A stretch of 64,000 bases of DNA from Ignavibacteria bacterium (lineage in GTDB: Bacteria; Bacteroidota; Ignavibacteria; Ignavibacteriales; Ignavibacteriaceae): assembly GCA_030693705.1 (NCBI GenBank), contig JAUYAB010000062.1, positions 38,826-102,825 of the forward strand, in the 5' to 3' direction. The notes under the pieces were generated by a model. The model made no database searches, was not told the origin of the DNA, and saw only the letters and a program-made list of their open reading frames with translations. This document shows positions 19,034 to 28,478 of this stretch, piece after piece. The translations under genes and the position numbers were made by a program. Positions within the stretch are counted from its first letter, which is position 1. Each line of letters starts with the position of its first letter.

Positions 19034-21061
19034 CTATAACGCAAGATCAAACTGAAGGTGAAAATTGTTATCGAAGTTTGAGAATATTTCCGACGTTCCG
19101 CTGCTTAATGATTTTTCTTTTGGCTTTGTGGTTTCGGAATATTTGAATGAAAGATTAAACCTATTTAAAAACTTAACTTTCACTAAAAAATACCAGCGGA
19201 ATCCCTCGCTGTACATCGCAAGATTTGACATTACACCCGGAAGATCGTTTTCAAATTCATAAATGGCAGAGTTGAATGAATCGGTTTTAAAGAAAATCAC
19301 TCTTCCGTATAACGAAATATTTTGTTGTAATTTATATTTCACATCCTGGAAGAAGAGCCAACCTTTCTCGCGGTAAGCATTCTTTTTTAATGCATAAGAA
19401 TTGTACTCAACTCTATTCTTCAACTGGAGTTTTGGGCTGACCGGGAAGATGGTTTCAAAACGGAATTGCTGACGGAATCTTTCCGAAAATTCTTTTACCT
19501 CGTCACCGGTAAGTACAACATCCTTCTTTTCATTTTTATAGCGAATCGTTGTTTCGAGATTTTTCAATACTCGTGTGGAAAAACTAAGCAGCATCTCATT
19601 TCCTTTAGAAGAAAGCGGTGTGGAGCTTGTTCCCGCAGGAAACATAAACTGATCATAATAAAAACTGATTTTACCAAACCGGGTATTGAGCAGTATTCCG
19701 TTGTAAATACCAACTTCGTTTTGCAAGTCGTACGGGTTTTCGGCAAACGCCCGCCCGTGAAGTGAGTAATAATTTCTCGGATAGCTTCGCACGGAAAAGA
19801 CATAACTGAAATTCCTTGAAAAAGTCTTTTGCAGCGAATGGAGCTGCGCAACAGAAATTCCGTTGAATGAAAATTCTCCTGAGGCAATAAATGAACTTTG
19901 CGTGCCTGCCTTCCCGTCAGGTAAATAAGAGTAAGCAACCGACGAATGAGAAAAAATCTTCCCTTTTGCTGCGCTTGAAGTTTCAAGCGGAAGGGAATAG
20001 GTGGAGGTGTAATAAAGACCGCTTAGTTGAAGTGAATTTGAAATTGAATAATCAACTCGTCCGCCAAGAAATTGTTCTTTTGCACTTTTCTTCTTGTCGT
20101 ACTCAGTTTCCGTGCGATGATAACCGTCAATTGGCATCGAAGAAATTACGTTTCTAATTGAATCAATGCTTGCATCAAAATAATTATTTGAAGCGTAGAG
20201 TGAAAAACTCAACGGATACCAATCATACTGAATGGCAGCACCACGGAAGAAATTATTTTCATCCGTACTTTTGTAAGGGATAATATTTTTGTCACGTTGT
20301 CTTGTTACAAATCCGATGTCTGCCGATTTTGCTGAAGCGTATGGTGACCAAAGCGCGAGCCCGTTTCCAAATTCTATTATAAAATCTCCGATAACAATTG
20401 AAGAAAAATCACCCAACTTTTTAGCAGAAAGAGAATACGAAGTAAAGTCGTTTAGACTTTTTTCCCCGGCATCTTTTTCAGTTAGGAAAGAAAGTTGATA
20501 GGTGTTATCAAATTCAAAAATCCCACGGTTGTAAAATTTTATTTTATTCCCTTGGTACTTATCGTCAAGAAAACCGGCACGCGGCTGAAGGTCGCTGATG
20601 ATGCGGCTCCGGTAATCAAAATTAACATCTCGCAAGAAAGAAGTAAACACAGCTTCCGGCTTTTCTATTTCAGCATTTTTAAATGATGTCTGCTCTGCAA
20701 AAACAAAGGGGAGAAGTTTTCTAACTTTTTCAGCGTCAAGTTTTTCAACCGAAAATAATTCGGAAGAAGAGATGAACATTCCGAATTTCTTTCTATGCTC
20801 GATTATCAAGTTTGCGTCGGATAAATCTAAAATTGGAACTTGCAGCAAGTCTTCTGCGCTGCATGTATTAAGATCAATCGGATGCTTTGTAAGATTTTCA
20901 AATTCATCGTAAAGAAAATTGTCTTCCGATTCATCTGTCGTTTCTTCAAGAACATTTTCTAACGATTCTTCAATGTCGGTTGATGTCGTATCGGTTTGTG
21001 CGATGGTAGAACTTGAAACTGAGAATAAGAACAAAGCGATCGGGATAAATAATTTTCGCAT
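19034..21061 (-). CDS. Exported helix-hairpin-helix plus outer-membrane beta-barrel-like protein
   Basis: A 675-residue exported protein. It has a signal peptide (MRKLFIPIALFLFSVSSSTIAQ), then an acidic stretch, then a ComEA-type helix-hairpin-helix pair (HPIDLNTCSAEDLLQVP and FISSSELFSVEKLDAEKVRKLLP, about 55-115). From about 130 on it is rich in alternating aromatic strands and ends with a final HLQFDLAL, as in an outer-membrane barrel. The combination occurs in Bacteroidota/Ignavibacteria as an uncharacterised HhH protein. DNA binding or uptake at the outer membrane is a possible reading of the HhH domain but is inference. It follows the PorV-like gene by 5 bp and is probably in one operon with it. 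Confidence 0.75.
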   Translation of the reverse strand: MRKLFIPIALFLFSVSSSTIAQTDTTSTDIEESLENVLEETTDESEDNFLYDEFENLTKHPIDLNTCSAEDLLQVPILDLSDANLIIEHRKKFGMFISSSELFSVEKLDAEKVRKLLPFVFAEQTSFKNAEIEKPEAVFTSFLRDVNFDYRSRIISDLQPRAGFLDDKYQGNKIKFYNRGIFEFDNTYQLSFLTEKDAGEKSLNDFTSYSLSAKKLGDFSSIVIGDFIIEFGNGLALWSPYASAKSADIGFVTRQRDKNIIPYKSTDENNFFRGAAIQYDWYPLSFSLYASNNYFDASIDSIRNVISSMPIDGYHRTETEYDKKKSAKEQFLGGRVDYSISNSLQLSGLYYTSTYSLPLETSSAAKGKIFSHSSVAYSYLPDGKAGTQSSFIASGEFSFNGISVAQLHSLQKTFSRNFSYVFSVRSYPRNYYSLHGRAFAENPYDLQNEVGIYNGILLNTRFGKISFYYDQFMFPAGTSSTPLSSKGNEMLLSFSTRVLKNLETTIRYKNEKKDVVLTGDEVKEFSERFRQQFRFETIFPVSPKLQLKNRVEYNSYALKKNAYREKGWLFFQDVKYKLQQNISLYGRVIFFKTDSFNSAIYEFENDLPGVMSNLAMYSEGFRWYFLVKVKFLNRFNLSFKYSETTKPKEKSLSSGTSEIFSNFDNNFHLQFDLAL

Positions 21062-21066
21062 AGCAG

Positions 21067-21924
21067 TTAAAAACCTAAATACTTCCGGATTTTATCAGTA
21101 CGGTTTTCGAGTGATTCCAGTCCAAGCATAACTGTGAATTGGTGCGTTAGCCCAAGTTCTTGATGTGTAAAAATTGCATAATCAATTTCAAACTGCGAAT
21201 ATTGAACTCCAAATCCGGCGCTGTATTTTGTAGGTTCATTTGAAAATCCGCTTCTAAGAGAAAAGTATTCGTTGATGTCGTAGTTAATTCCGCATTGTAA
21301 TGACGGGTTAAAACCGACTTCGCTTTCCACGGCTACATTTAAACTCACATTCTGCAAAACATCATAACTAATTCCAGATCGGTAAACTGTCGGGATTTGG
21401 TTCTTCTCATTTCCCCAGGTTGCTTTGTTCAAATTGTCGGCGGCGAATGCAAAACGGAGATCGGACGAAATATAATAGAGGGCTCCCAATGCAAATGTAA
21501 AGGCGTTATCTTCTCCATAGTTTTTAATTGAAAGATGATTGAGAGAAAGCGCGACACCATAAAAGAAATTCTTTGCATATCTATTGGCGTATGAGAGTAC
21601 AAATTTATTTTCTTTGTATAATTCAAAACCGTAGGTTGTTACACCAAGCCCGAAGGAACCATACGCAGTAGGAATCGCAGCGGCAAAAAAAGCGTTCGAA
21701 AGTTCTTTAACTCCGAACGGGGAAGGGGAATAAAATATACCGCCTTCTATCCAATTCATTTGGGCGAGACCTGATGGATTTGTAAAAAGGGAAAAAGCAT
21801 CGCTGCTTAAAGCTACATCTGCGTTGGCAAGCGAAATAGATTTTGCCCCCGGATTTTGCTGCGCTGAAATTCCGGCTGCGAATAGCAGAAAAAGAAATAG
21901 AACTGAAATATTTATTCGTACCAT
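21067..21924 (-). CDS. PorV/PorQ family outer-membrane protein
   Basis: A 285-residue outer-membrane beta-barrel of the PorV/PorQ (UPF0164-like) group, associated with T9SS cargo shuttling. The family opening is seen after a signal peptide (MVRINISVLFLFLLFAAGISAQ): GAKSISLANADVALSSDAFSLFTNPSGLAQ. Many short amphipathic strands follow and the last strand ends FTVMLGLESL. The start at 21924 is chosen for its signal peptide and the GGAAGAAAG ribosome site; the longer opening at 22014 has neither. With the PorD-like gene on the other strand 175 bp away, this is a small T9SS-related locus. PorV versus PorQ is not resolved. Confidence 0.85.
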   Translation of the reverse strand: MVRINISVLFLFLLFAAGISAQQNPGAKSISLANADVALSSDAFSLFTNPSGLAQMNWIEGGIFYSPSPFGVKELSNAFFAAAIPTAYGSFGLGVTTYGFELYKENKFVLSYANRYAKNFFYGVALSLNHLSIKNYGEDNAFTFALGALYYISSDLRFAFAADNLNKATWGNEKNQIPTVYRSGISYDVLQNVSLNVAVESEVGFNPSLQCGINYDINEYFSLRSGFSNEPTKYSAGFGVQYSQFEIDYAIFTHQELGLTHQFTVMLGLESLENRTDKIRKYLGF

Positions 21925-22099
21925 AAAAACTTTCTTCCCTATCGTTGGGTTCAAAATTAAGCAATTCTTTAAGGAATGAAAAGCGTTTTGCTGAAAAGGA
22001 GAACACATTTCCAAATTCCCCTTTTTTTTTACCGATAATTTTAGTAAGATTTAAGCGTAAAAATTTTCCGCTCTGTAAAATTGAATTTGAGGAATGATT

Positions 22100-22981
22100 A
22101 TGAAGTTTATTCTTGGTTTACTTGTGCTCTTAACCTTTACAATAAAAGCGCAGGAACTACAGGCAACGGTTACCGTTCAGTATGAAAATCTCCCGGTTAT
22201 AAATAAAGAAAGTCTCGTCAACTTTGCGCAAATGGTACAAGATTATTTGAATAATAATCGATTTACCGGCGCGGTTTGGAATAATGCCAAAATAAAATGC
22301 ACATTCACAATCTTCTTTTTATCCGCTTCTGATGAAACGACTTACTCAACGCAGGTATTTATTGGGAGTCAAAGACCGGTCTATAATTCTACCAAAAACT
22401 CATCAATGTTGACGATCCTCGACAATAACTGGAATTTCAATTATGAAAAAAACCAAGCACTCTATTTTAATCCGATGGCGAACAATTCGATTGCGAGTTT
22501 TTTAGATTATTACGCTTATTTGATTATTGGTACTGATAACGATTCGTGGGAACAGATGAGCGGCACGCCAATGTTCTCCAAAGCTCTTGATATTGTTCAT
22601 TTAGCGTTGAGCAGCAAGTTCAGCAAAGGATGGGACAAAAGTTCGGGCACGTATAACCGGCGCGATCTTATTGAAGATATTTTGAACGAACGTTACAGAC
22701 CATTCCGCGAAGCGATCTCTGTTTATCATTACGGCGTAGATCAATATGAAAATGATAGTAAAAGTAAGGGACAGGAAAAAATGGTTTCGCTTATAAAAGT
22801 TTTGCAATCCTTGAAGACAAAAATTGATTTGCGCAGTATCTTCATCAAAGTATTTTTCGATGCGAAATATCAAGAGATAATTGAAGATTTAAAAGATTAT
22901 CCCGATAAATCCATTTTTAAAGAATTAAAAGAAATTGACCCGCCGCATGCGGGGAAATATGACGAAATAATTTATCAGTGA
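22100..22981 (+). CDS. porD: DUF4835/PorD family protein
   Basis: A 293-residue secreted protein of the DUF4835 family, to which the T9SS component PorD belongs. It has a signal peptide (MKFILGLLVLLTFTIKAQ), then ELQATVTVQYENLPVINKES, and the conserved segments NRFTGAVWNNAKIKCTF, SASDETTYSTQVFIGSQRPV, NDSWEQMSGTPMF and GWDKSSGTYNRRDLIEDILN. GAGGA lies 7 bp before the ATG at 22100; the ATG at 22094 is an alternative. The 3' end overlaps the convergent HEAT-cyclophilin gene by 7 bp. The PorD identification comes from family recall, with high confidence in the family and moderate confidence in the exact role. Confidence 0.85.
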   Translation: MKFILGLLVLLTFTIKAQELQATVTVQYENLPVINKESLVNFAQMVQDYLNNNRFTGAVWNNAKIKCTFTIFFLSASDETTYSTQVFIGSQRPVYNSTKNSSMLTILDNNWNFNYEKNQALYFNPMANNSIASFLDYYAYLIIGTDNDSWEQMSGTPMFSKALDIVHLALSSKFSKGWDKSSGTYNRRDLIEDILNERYRPFREAISVYHYGVDQYENDSKSKGQEKMVSLIKVLQSLKTKIDLRSIFIKVFFDAKYQEIIEDLKDYPDKSIFKELKEIDPPHAGKYDEIIYQ

Positions 22982-24966
22982 AGCAATTCAACTGAAATAA
23001 TTTCATCATTCTGATCTGTTTGTAAAACGGTTTCCATTCCTTCTACAACATTTCCGAAGATCGTGTATCTGCTGTTAAGATGCGGGTGAAATGCCTGCAT
23101 TACAAACCATTGAGAACTTTCCGTATCCTTTCCGCTGCTTGCCATTCCTACAATTCCGGTTTGAAATTGATATGGTGAAAATTCAGAAACGATCGGAATA
23201 TTTGAACCACCCCATCCGGTGTTTTCCGGGTCACCTCCCTGAATAACAAATGCCGGAACAACACGGTGAAATTTCAATCCATTGAAAAAGTTTTGCCCTG
23301 CGAGTAAACAAAAGTTCCCTACAGTAACCGGAGCCACATCAGGCATAAACTCAATGGTAAAATTTCCTTTTGTGGTTTTAACAATCGCTCCTTTGTCCTT
23401 AAAAGAATAATTCCAAAGCTTGGCAAAATATTTTCGGCTGTGTTGAACCGGAGATTTCTTCCCGAGTTTTAGAGAGCCAAATTTAACGATTGAATAAACA
23501 GAAGATGAAGCCAACGTTTTGCACAATTTCTTTGTAGAACTTTTATCTATTTTTTCCAATACTCGATAATAGCTTTCAATGCTGCCGGCAAAATTTAGAT
23601 TATTTTTGTTCCGTTTTGCATCTGCAAAAATAATTTTGATGAGTTCTTTTTTATTAGCGAGCAGAAATTCATCCGAAAGTTCATCGAGCAATGAAGTTGA
23701 GAGGGAAATATCTTTTTCGGCAAGCACTTTGAAAGCAAAATCGCTAAAAAATTTCTTATCGATATAACTTTTCTGATTTTTCAAAATTGAAGAGAGAATA
23801 ACAAGTTTATTCTCTTTTTTCTCGAGTGAATATTGTGCAATGAGATAATTAAAAATATCTTCCGGCAAAAATTTCAATTCAGCGCAGCTTTGATAGATAA
23901 AGGTTTTATCAATGAATGGTTCGTATTCATTTATAAAATAAGTATCAAGCGTTTGCAGATGTTTGATGAAAGTAATAAACAATTCACCGCGCGTCATCCC
24001 GGAAAGATTTTTATTCTTGAGTTGATTTCTTACAAACTGCATTGCTTCTCCTTTTAGCTTTTCATTAAAAGAAAAATCGCGGAATGAGATTGCCGTTTGT
24101 CTTGCAACATTTGGATTTTTATCTAAAAGCAATTGAAGAAGAAAATCTAAATTGTTTTCACTCGTAAAAGGAAAATAGATCCCGGCTTTTGCGGTTTCTA
24201 TTCGAATAACGGGATCGCGGTTCGTGCATAGTTTGAAAAGCAGTTCAATATCCTTCGGGAAAAACTTAGCTTTACGGAAAATTCCCAATCCATATTGAAT
24301 TAAAAATTGTGAAGGATTATCTTTTTTAATTTCGGAGCGGATAATTTTTTCCACTGAAGAGAGAATGAGAGAATCAGTTGTTCCAACTCTATAAAGCGCA
24401 AAAAGAGTTTCTTCTCTTCCTTCTTCTCCTCGTGCTAAAATTTTATTTAGAAAGGAAATACTTCCCGGATCGGAAATATTGCGAAGAGAAAAATTATAAA
24501 TCGATAACGCAAATCCGCAGTTGCTTATGATTTTCTTTTCATTAATAAAAGAAAGAAGTTTTTGCAGATCGTTTTTGTCACCGGTTTTTCCGATCGTTTC
24601 CAGAATTGATTTTTGTGTTTCATTAACCGGATATTTCTCAAACATCTGCCAGAGATATTGAGTTGAATTTTTATGTTCACCAAACTGTCCGAGAACAAAA
24701 CAAATTATTTCAGAATATTTTTGAAAATCCAAAGAACAAATTTGAGGAATGAATGAAGAATCTTCCGAGTGACTGATCGAAAGTAGAGCCGCAGTTATCT
24801 TTCTCTCATCATTTGAATTGAGGTAAGACGAAATTATTTTTTTATTGAAGGTTCTTGTAAAAGTTGTTTTTACTAAAGCTTCATCACTTCGGTTGTACTG
24901 GCAAAATGATGAAGCCGTATAAAAGAGAATGAAAAAAAGAAAGGAGAGATTAAATTGCAATCTCAT
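22975..24966 (-). CDS. HEAT-repeat protein with C-terminal cyclophilin peptidyl-prolyl isomerase
   Basis: A 663-residue exported protein. A signal peptide (MRLQFNLSFLFFILFYTASSFCQ) supports the start at 24966, 17 bp inside the upstream gene. Residues about 60-480 are helical HEAT-like repeats. The last about 150 residues are a cyclophilin domain with the active-site pattern FHRVVPAFVIQGGDP, GGSNIPIVSEF, GIVGMASSGKDTESSQWFV (glutamine and phenylalanine of the FF/QFF region present) and LNSRYTIFGNVVEGM. It probably folds or chaperones envelope proteins in the periplasm; the HEAT part suggests protein binding. The 3' end overlaps the convergent PorD-like gene. Confidence 0.9.
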   Translation of the reverse strand: MRLQFNLSFLFFILFYTASSFCQYNRSDEALVKTTFTRTFNKKIISSYLNSNDERKITAALLSISHSEDSSFIPQICSLDFQKYSEIICFVLGQFGEHKNSTQYLWQMFEKYPVNETQKSILETIGKTGDKNDLQKLLSFINEKKIISNCGFALSIYNFSLRNISDPGSISFLNKILARGEEGREETLFALYRVGTTDSLILSSVEKIIRSEIKKDNPSQFLIQYGLGIFRKAKFFPKDIELLFKLCTNRDPVIRIETAKAGIYFPFTSENNLDFLLQLLLDKNPNVARQTAISFRDFSFNEKLKGEAMQFVRNQLKNKNLSGMTRGELFITFIKHLQTLDTYFINEYEPFIDKTFIYQSCAELKFLPEDIFNYLIAQYSLEKKENKLVILSSILKNQKSYIDKKFFSDFAFKVLAEKDISLSTSLLDELSDEFLLANKKELIKIIFADAKRNKNNLNFAGSIESYYRVLEKIDKSSTKKLCKTLASSSVYSIVKFGSLKLGKKSPVQHSRKYFAKLWNYSFKDKGAIVKTTKGNFTIEFMPDVAPVTVGNFCLLAGQNFFNGLKFHRVVPAFVIQGGDPENTGWGGSNIPIVSEFSPYQFQTGIVGMASSGKDTESSQWFVMQAFHPHLNSRYTIFGNVVEGMETVLQTDQNDEIISVELLH

Positions 24967-26074
24967 AGATTCTATATTTTTTATATACTTCACCTTGCAT
25001 AACTTCTGCGCCGCGGTTCATCATTTCGTTATCTTCAAGAATCCAGCTTGCTTCGCCTAAATCAATTCCGATAGTATGAGCGCGATTAAGACATTCCATG
25101 TAAAACACTGCGTCAAGTCCCCGTTTTTGATATTCGGGAATAATGCCGAGCGTAATAACTCTCGCCCATTTAATTTCTTTTTTCTTCGTCTTCAATTTTA
25201 TAAAATTGAAAGGGAAGAGATGTCCGTTCATTTCCTTAAATATCTGGTTATAATCAAGCATACAAAGCGCAAAGCCAACAACTTCGCCCTTAATCTCACC
25301 GAATAATACGAGGGAAGGTTCGACCAATGGCTTTAAGTCTGCTGCCAAAGCGTCAATTTCATCTTCGGTCATGGGAACAAAGCCCCAGTTAGGCGCCCAA
25401 GCCTTGTTATAGACTAATTTTACTTTATCTAATTCCGAATTAAAATTTTTCATATCAAGGGAAGTAATTGTTATACCGGATCTTTTTCTGGCGATTTCAG
25501 CAACGCGTTTAAGTTTTTCCGAGGAGTTAACTTTTTTGTTTTCAAGCTGATATGCAAGAAGATCTTTTGCTTTGTAAAATCCGTAATTATCGCAAAGATC
25601 CAAATAGTATTTTGGATTATGCGTCATTAGTAATCGCGGAGAATCGTTAAAGCCTTCCAGCAGCATTCCCCATTCATCGTTGGAAGAAGGATTTGCCGGT
25701 CCGCGCATGTGAGTCAATCCTCGCTTGGCAAGCCAATCTTTTGCCGTATCGAACAAAGCATTTGCAACCGCTTGATCATTAATCGATTCGAAGAATCCGA
25801 AGAATCCGATATTTTCATTGTGGTATTTATTGTGCAGATCATTTTTGATTGCAGCTATTCGACCTACGATTTTTCCATCTCTTTTAGCGAGAAAGTAATC
25901 AGCTTCCGCATGTTTGAAAAAAGGATTCTTCTCTTTATTTAAAAGTTTTTTCCTATCCATTAGTAAAGGCGGAACCCAGTACGGATCATTTTTATAGAAC
26001 AGCCATTGGCATTTAATAAACTCCATCAACTCTGATTTAGTTTTTATAATGGAAATTTCTATGGAAGCGCTCAT
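24950..26074 (-). CDS. GNAT-fold acyltransferase, probable bacterial ceramide synthase (bCerS-like)
   Basis: A 374-residue protein of the GNAT superfamily: N-terminal YWVPPLLMDRKKLLN and FFKHAEADYFLAKRDGKIVGRIAAI, a middle NPSSNDEWGMLLEGF, and a C-terminal acyl-CoA-binding-like segment GIIPEYQKRGLDAVFYMECL. In Caulobacter and others the ceramide synthase that N-acylates 3-ketosphinganine is a GNAT-type protein encoded with spt and an epimerase-like reductase. Here it lies 110 bp downstream of a serine palmitoyltransferase on the same strand, with a cerR-like gene beyond that. Ribosome site AGGAG at 6 bp supports the ATG at 26074. The fold is secure; the ceramide role is inferred from the gene set. 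Confidence 0.78.
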   Translation of the reverse strand: MSASIEISIIKTKSELMEFIKCQWLFYKNDPYWVPPLLMDRKKLLNKEKNPFFKHAEADYFLAKRDGKIVGRIAAIKNDLHNKYHNENIGFFGFFESINDQAVANALFDTAKDWLAKRGLTHMRGPANPSSNDEWGMLLEGFNDSPRLLMTHNPKYYLDLCDNYGFYKAKDLLAYQLENKKVNSSEKLKRVAEIARKRSGITITSLDMKNFNSELDKVKLVYNKAWAPNWGFVPMTEDEIDALAADLKPLVEPSLVLFGEIKGEVVGFALCMLDYNQIFKEMNGHLFPFNFIKLKTKKKEIKWARVITLGIIPEYQKRGLDAVFYMECLNRAHTIGIDLGEASWILEDNEMMNRGAEVMQGEVYKKYRIYEIAI

Positions 26075-26122
26075 GTTAACTCCTGACAATAAATTCTCTA
26101 AACGATAGTAATCTAAAAGGCA

Positions 26123-26186
26123 AATTGGTCATTGGTCAATAGTCATTAGTAAAACAAAATGACCATTGACAAATGACCTATGACTA
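26123..26186. repeat. Word-like inverted repeat at the stop codon of the serine palmitoyltransferase gene
   Basis: Tandem GGTCATT/GGTCAAT words on the left (26127-26149) and GACCATT/GACAAATGACC words on the right (26161-26186) form an imperfect long hairpin around an AAAACAA centre. The closest paired arms are AATAGTCATT and AATGACCATT. On the minus strand it starts with the TAG stop of the spt gene. It is not similar in sequence to the three modular repeats but has the same placement. Confidence 0.65.
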
Positions 26187-27374
26187 AATTAATCCTAATT
26201 CTTTACCGACTTTTTTAAAGGTATCTACAATGAAATCAAGATGTTCATCTTCGTGAGTTGACATGTAGCTTGTTCTCATCATCTGTCTTCCTTGCGGAAC
26301 TCCGGGGGAAATAAAAACATTAACAAAAACCCCGGCTTCGAAAAGAGCTTTCCACATTACAAAAGCTACTTCATCAGAACCAACAATAACGGGAACGATA
26401 GCGGTTCTTCCCGGTTCAACTTTAAAGCCGGCATCAATTAACGCGGTTCTAACTTTTGCAGCATTGTTTACGACTTTACTAACTCTTTCCGGTTCTTTTT
26501 CTAAAATAGAGAGAGCTGCTAATGCTGAGGCGGCAGATGCGGGAGTAGGGGAAGCGGAAAAAATTAATGCCGCAGCGTTGTGTTTTAAATAGTTAATAAC
26601 TCTTTCAGCGCCGCCGACAAAACCACCAAGCGATGCGAAAGTTTTGCTAAAGGTTCCCATGGTAAGATCAATTTCTTTTCCAAGATTAAATTCGCTTGCG
26701 GTTCCTTTTCCGACTTTCCCGATTACCCCTACAGAGTGTGCGTCATCAATTAAAATTCTAGCGCCGTACTTTTTAGCAATTCTATTTAATTCGGGCAGAT
26801 CAACAATTTCACCGCCTGTGGAAAAAACTCCATCACTGACAACAAGTTTTCCGGCAGATTCAGGTAATTTAGAAATTACTCTTTCCAGATCAACCATATC
26901 GTTATGTTTATATCGAACAACTTCTGCCAAAATGCTTTTAGCCATTAAATTTCCGGCAACAATACAAGCGTGGTTGTCTCTATCGGAAACAACATACTCA
27001 CCGCGGTTTACTAATGTAGGGATAATTCCCTGAGCAGTCTGGTAACCTGTAGAAAATAAGAGGACTGCTTCTACTTCTAAGAATTTTGCCAATCTGTCTT
27101 CCAATTCAATATGAAGATCGAGTGTTCCGGTTAAGTAACGGGAACCCGAACAGCCTGTTCCATATTTTTCAATTGCCTTTATCGCAGCTTCTTTTACAGC
27201 GGGATGCGCGGTTAACCCCAAATAATTATTAGAGCCCGCCATAACAATTTTTCTGCCTTCAATCTGTACAACCGGTCCTTCATTTGCCTCAATAGGTCTG
27301 AAGTATGGATATAAGCCAAGTTTTTTAACGTCGTCGGCACGGGTAAATTCAAAACATTTGTTAAAGAGATCCAA
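26184..27374 (-). CDS. spt: Serine palmitoyltransferase (alpha-oxoamine synthase family)
   Basis: This PLP enzyme condenses L-serine with acyl-CoA to 3-ketosphinganine, the first step of sphingolipid synthesis. The 396-residue protein matches bacterial SPT along its length: [10 protein letters not shown] (20-29), [26 protein letters not shown], the PLP-binding DDAHS (210-214) and the PLP lysine K244 in [13 protein letters not shown]. The N-terminal YPYFR and the [17 protein letters not shown] segment are closer to Bacteroides-type SPT than to 8-amino-7-oxononanoate synthase or glycine C-acetyltransferase, but those remain the alternatives. The flanking bCerS-like and CerR-like genes support SPT. 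A 116-bp AT-rich gap separates it from the divergent cerR-like gene. Confidence 0.88.
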   Translation of the reverse strand: MDLFNKCFEFTRADDVKKLGLYPYFRPIEANEGPVVQIEGRKIVMAGSNNYLGLTAHPAVKEAAIKAIEKYGTGCSGSRYLTGTLDLHIELEDRLAKFLEVEAVLLFSTGYQTAQGIIPTLVNRGEYVVSDRDNHACIVAGNLMAKSILAEVVRYKHNDMVDLERVISKLPESAGKLVVSDGVFSTGGEIVDLPELNRIAKKYGARILIDDAHSVGVIGKVGKGTASEFNLGKEIDLTMGTFSKTFASLGGFVGGAERVINYLKHNAAALIFSASPTPASAASALAALSILEKEPERVSKVVNNAAKVRTALIDAGFKVEPGRTAIVPVIVGSDEVAFVMWKALFEAGVFVNVFISPGVPQGRQMMRTSYMSTHEDEHLDFIVDTFKKVGKELGLI

Positions 27375-27490
27375 AAGATCCTCCGTAAATCGGTTATTTG
27401 GTAAATAGTTTAATTATACGAACTTATTTTAGTAATTTTTCATTTAAAATCTATAATTAAATAGTTTCAAAATCAAATTACGGAAAAAAA

Positions 27491-28477
27491 ATGAAGGAAA
27501 TTGCAGTTGTTACCGGCGGAAATGGTTTTGTAGGAAGCCACTTAGTTGATTATTTGCTCGAGCAGAACTTTACAGTTCGTTGCATAACGCGTAAAAGCAG
27601 CGATTTAAAATGGTTAAAAGGAAAAGATGTAGAAATTATTGATTCGGGTTTGTTCGATAAGGAGGGCTTGCGTAAAGCGTTCAACGGCGCTTCTTATCTT
27701 TATCATGTTGCGGGCGTTGTTAAATCAAAAAGAAAGGAAGGTTATTTTAAGGGGAATGTGGAAACGACAAGAACTTTATTGGAAACCGCGGTTGAGTTTA
27801 AGGATTCATTTAAAAAGATTTTGATTGTAAGCAGCCAAACTGCCGGAGGTCCTTCGCTTGACGGAGAACCGGTTGATGAATCGATGGAACCGCGTCCGAT
27901 AACTACATACGGAAGAAGTAAATTAGAAAAAGAAAAAGTTGCATTACAATTTATGAATGAATTGCCGATAACTATCTGCCGAGCCCCCGCTGTTTATGGT
28001 GAACGTGATACCGAAATTTTAATTTTCTTTAAAACTTATCACAGTGGAATTTTTACAACAATAGGATTGGACCTTAAACGTATAAATTTAATTCACGTTA
28101 AGGATTTAGTCCGCGGATTTTATCTTGCCGCTCTTTCGGAAAGAACAAAAGGAGAGACTTATTTTATCGGTTCAGAAAAATATTATACATGGGAAGAAAT
28201 CGGCAAGGTAACGGAGAAATCATTAAACCGTCATGCTCTGCATATTATTGTTCCTCACTTTTTAGTTTACGGTATTGCGGCGGTTGCACATTTCTTTTCC
28301 ATCTTCTCAAGCAAAGCCGCAACACTTAATTTGGAGAAAGCGAGGGACATTACTCAAAAAGATTGGATTTGTTCTTCCCAAAAAGCTTTCGATCATTTTG
28401 GTTACAAACAAGAAATTTCTCTTGAAGAGGGAATTAAGAGAACTGTAACCTGGTACAGGGAAATGAAATGGATTTAG
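27491..28477 (+). CDS. NAD-dependent epimerase/dehydratase family protein, CerR-like
   Basis: A 328-residue extended SDR protein. The Rossmann motif is TGGNGFVGSH (8-17), the catalytic pair is Y140 and K144 (TTYGRSKLEKEK) with an upstream serine in VSSQTAGG, and RAPAVYGERDTE follows. A hydrophobic stretch (about 255-275, VPHFLVYGIAAVAHFFSIF) suggests a membrane-associated lipid substrate. In known bacterial ceramide loci an epimerase-family protein (CerR) reduces the 3-keto group. The position, divergent from spt and bCerS-like genes, fits that role, which is inferred. The stop codon begins an interspersed repeat (copy B). Confidence 0.8.
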   Translation: MKEIAVVTGGNGFVGSHLVDYLLEQNFTVRCITRKSSDLKWLKGKDVEIIDSGLFDKEGLRKAFNGASYLYHVAGVVKSKRKEGYFKGNVETTRTLLETAVEFKDSFKKILIVSSQTAGGPSLDGEPVDESMEPRPITTYGRSKLEKEKVALQFMNELPITICRAPAVYGERDTEILIFFKTYHSGIFTTIGLDLKRINLIHVKDLVRGFYLAALSERTKGETYFIGSEKYYTWEEIGKVTEKSLNRHALHIIVPHFLVYGIAAVAHFFSIFSSKAATLNLEKARDITQKDWICSSQKAFDHFGYKQEISLEEGIKRTVTWYREMKWI

Positions 28478-28478
28478 A

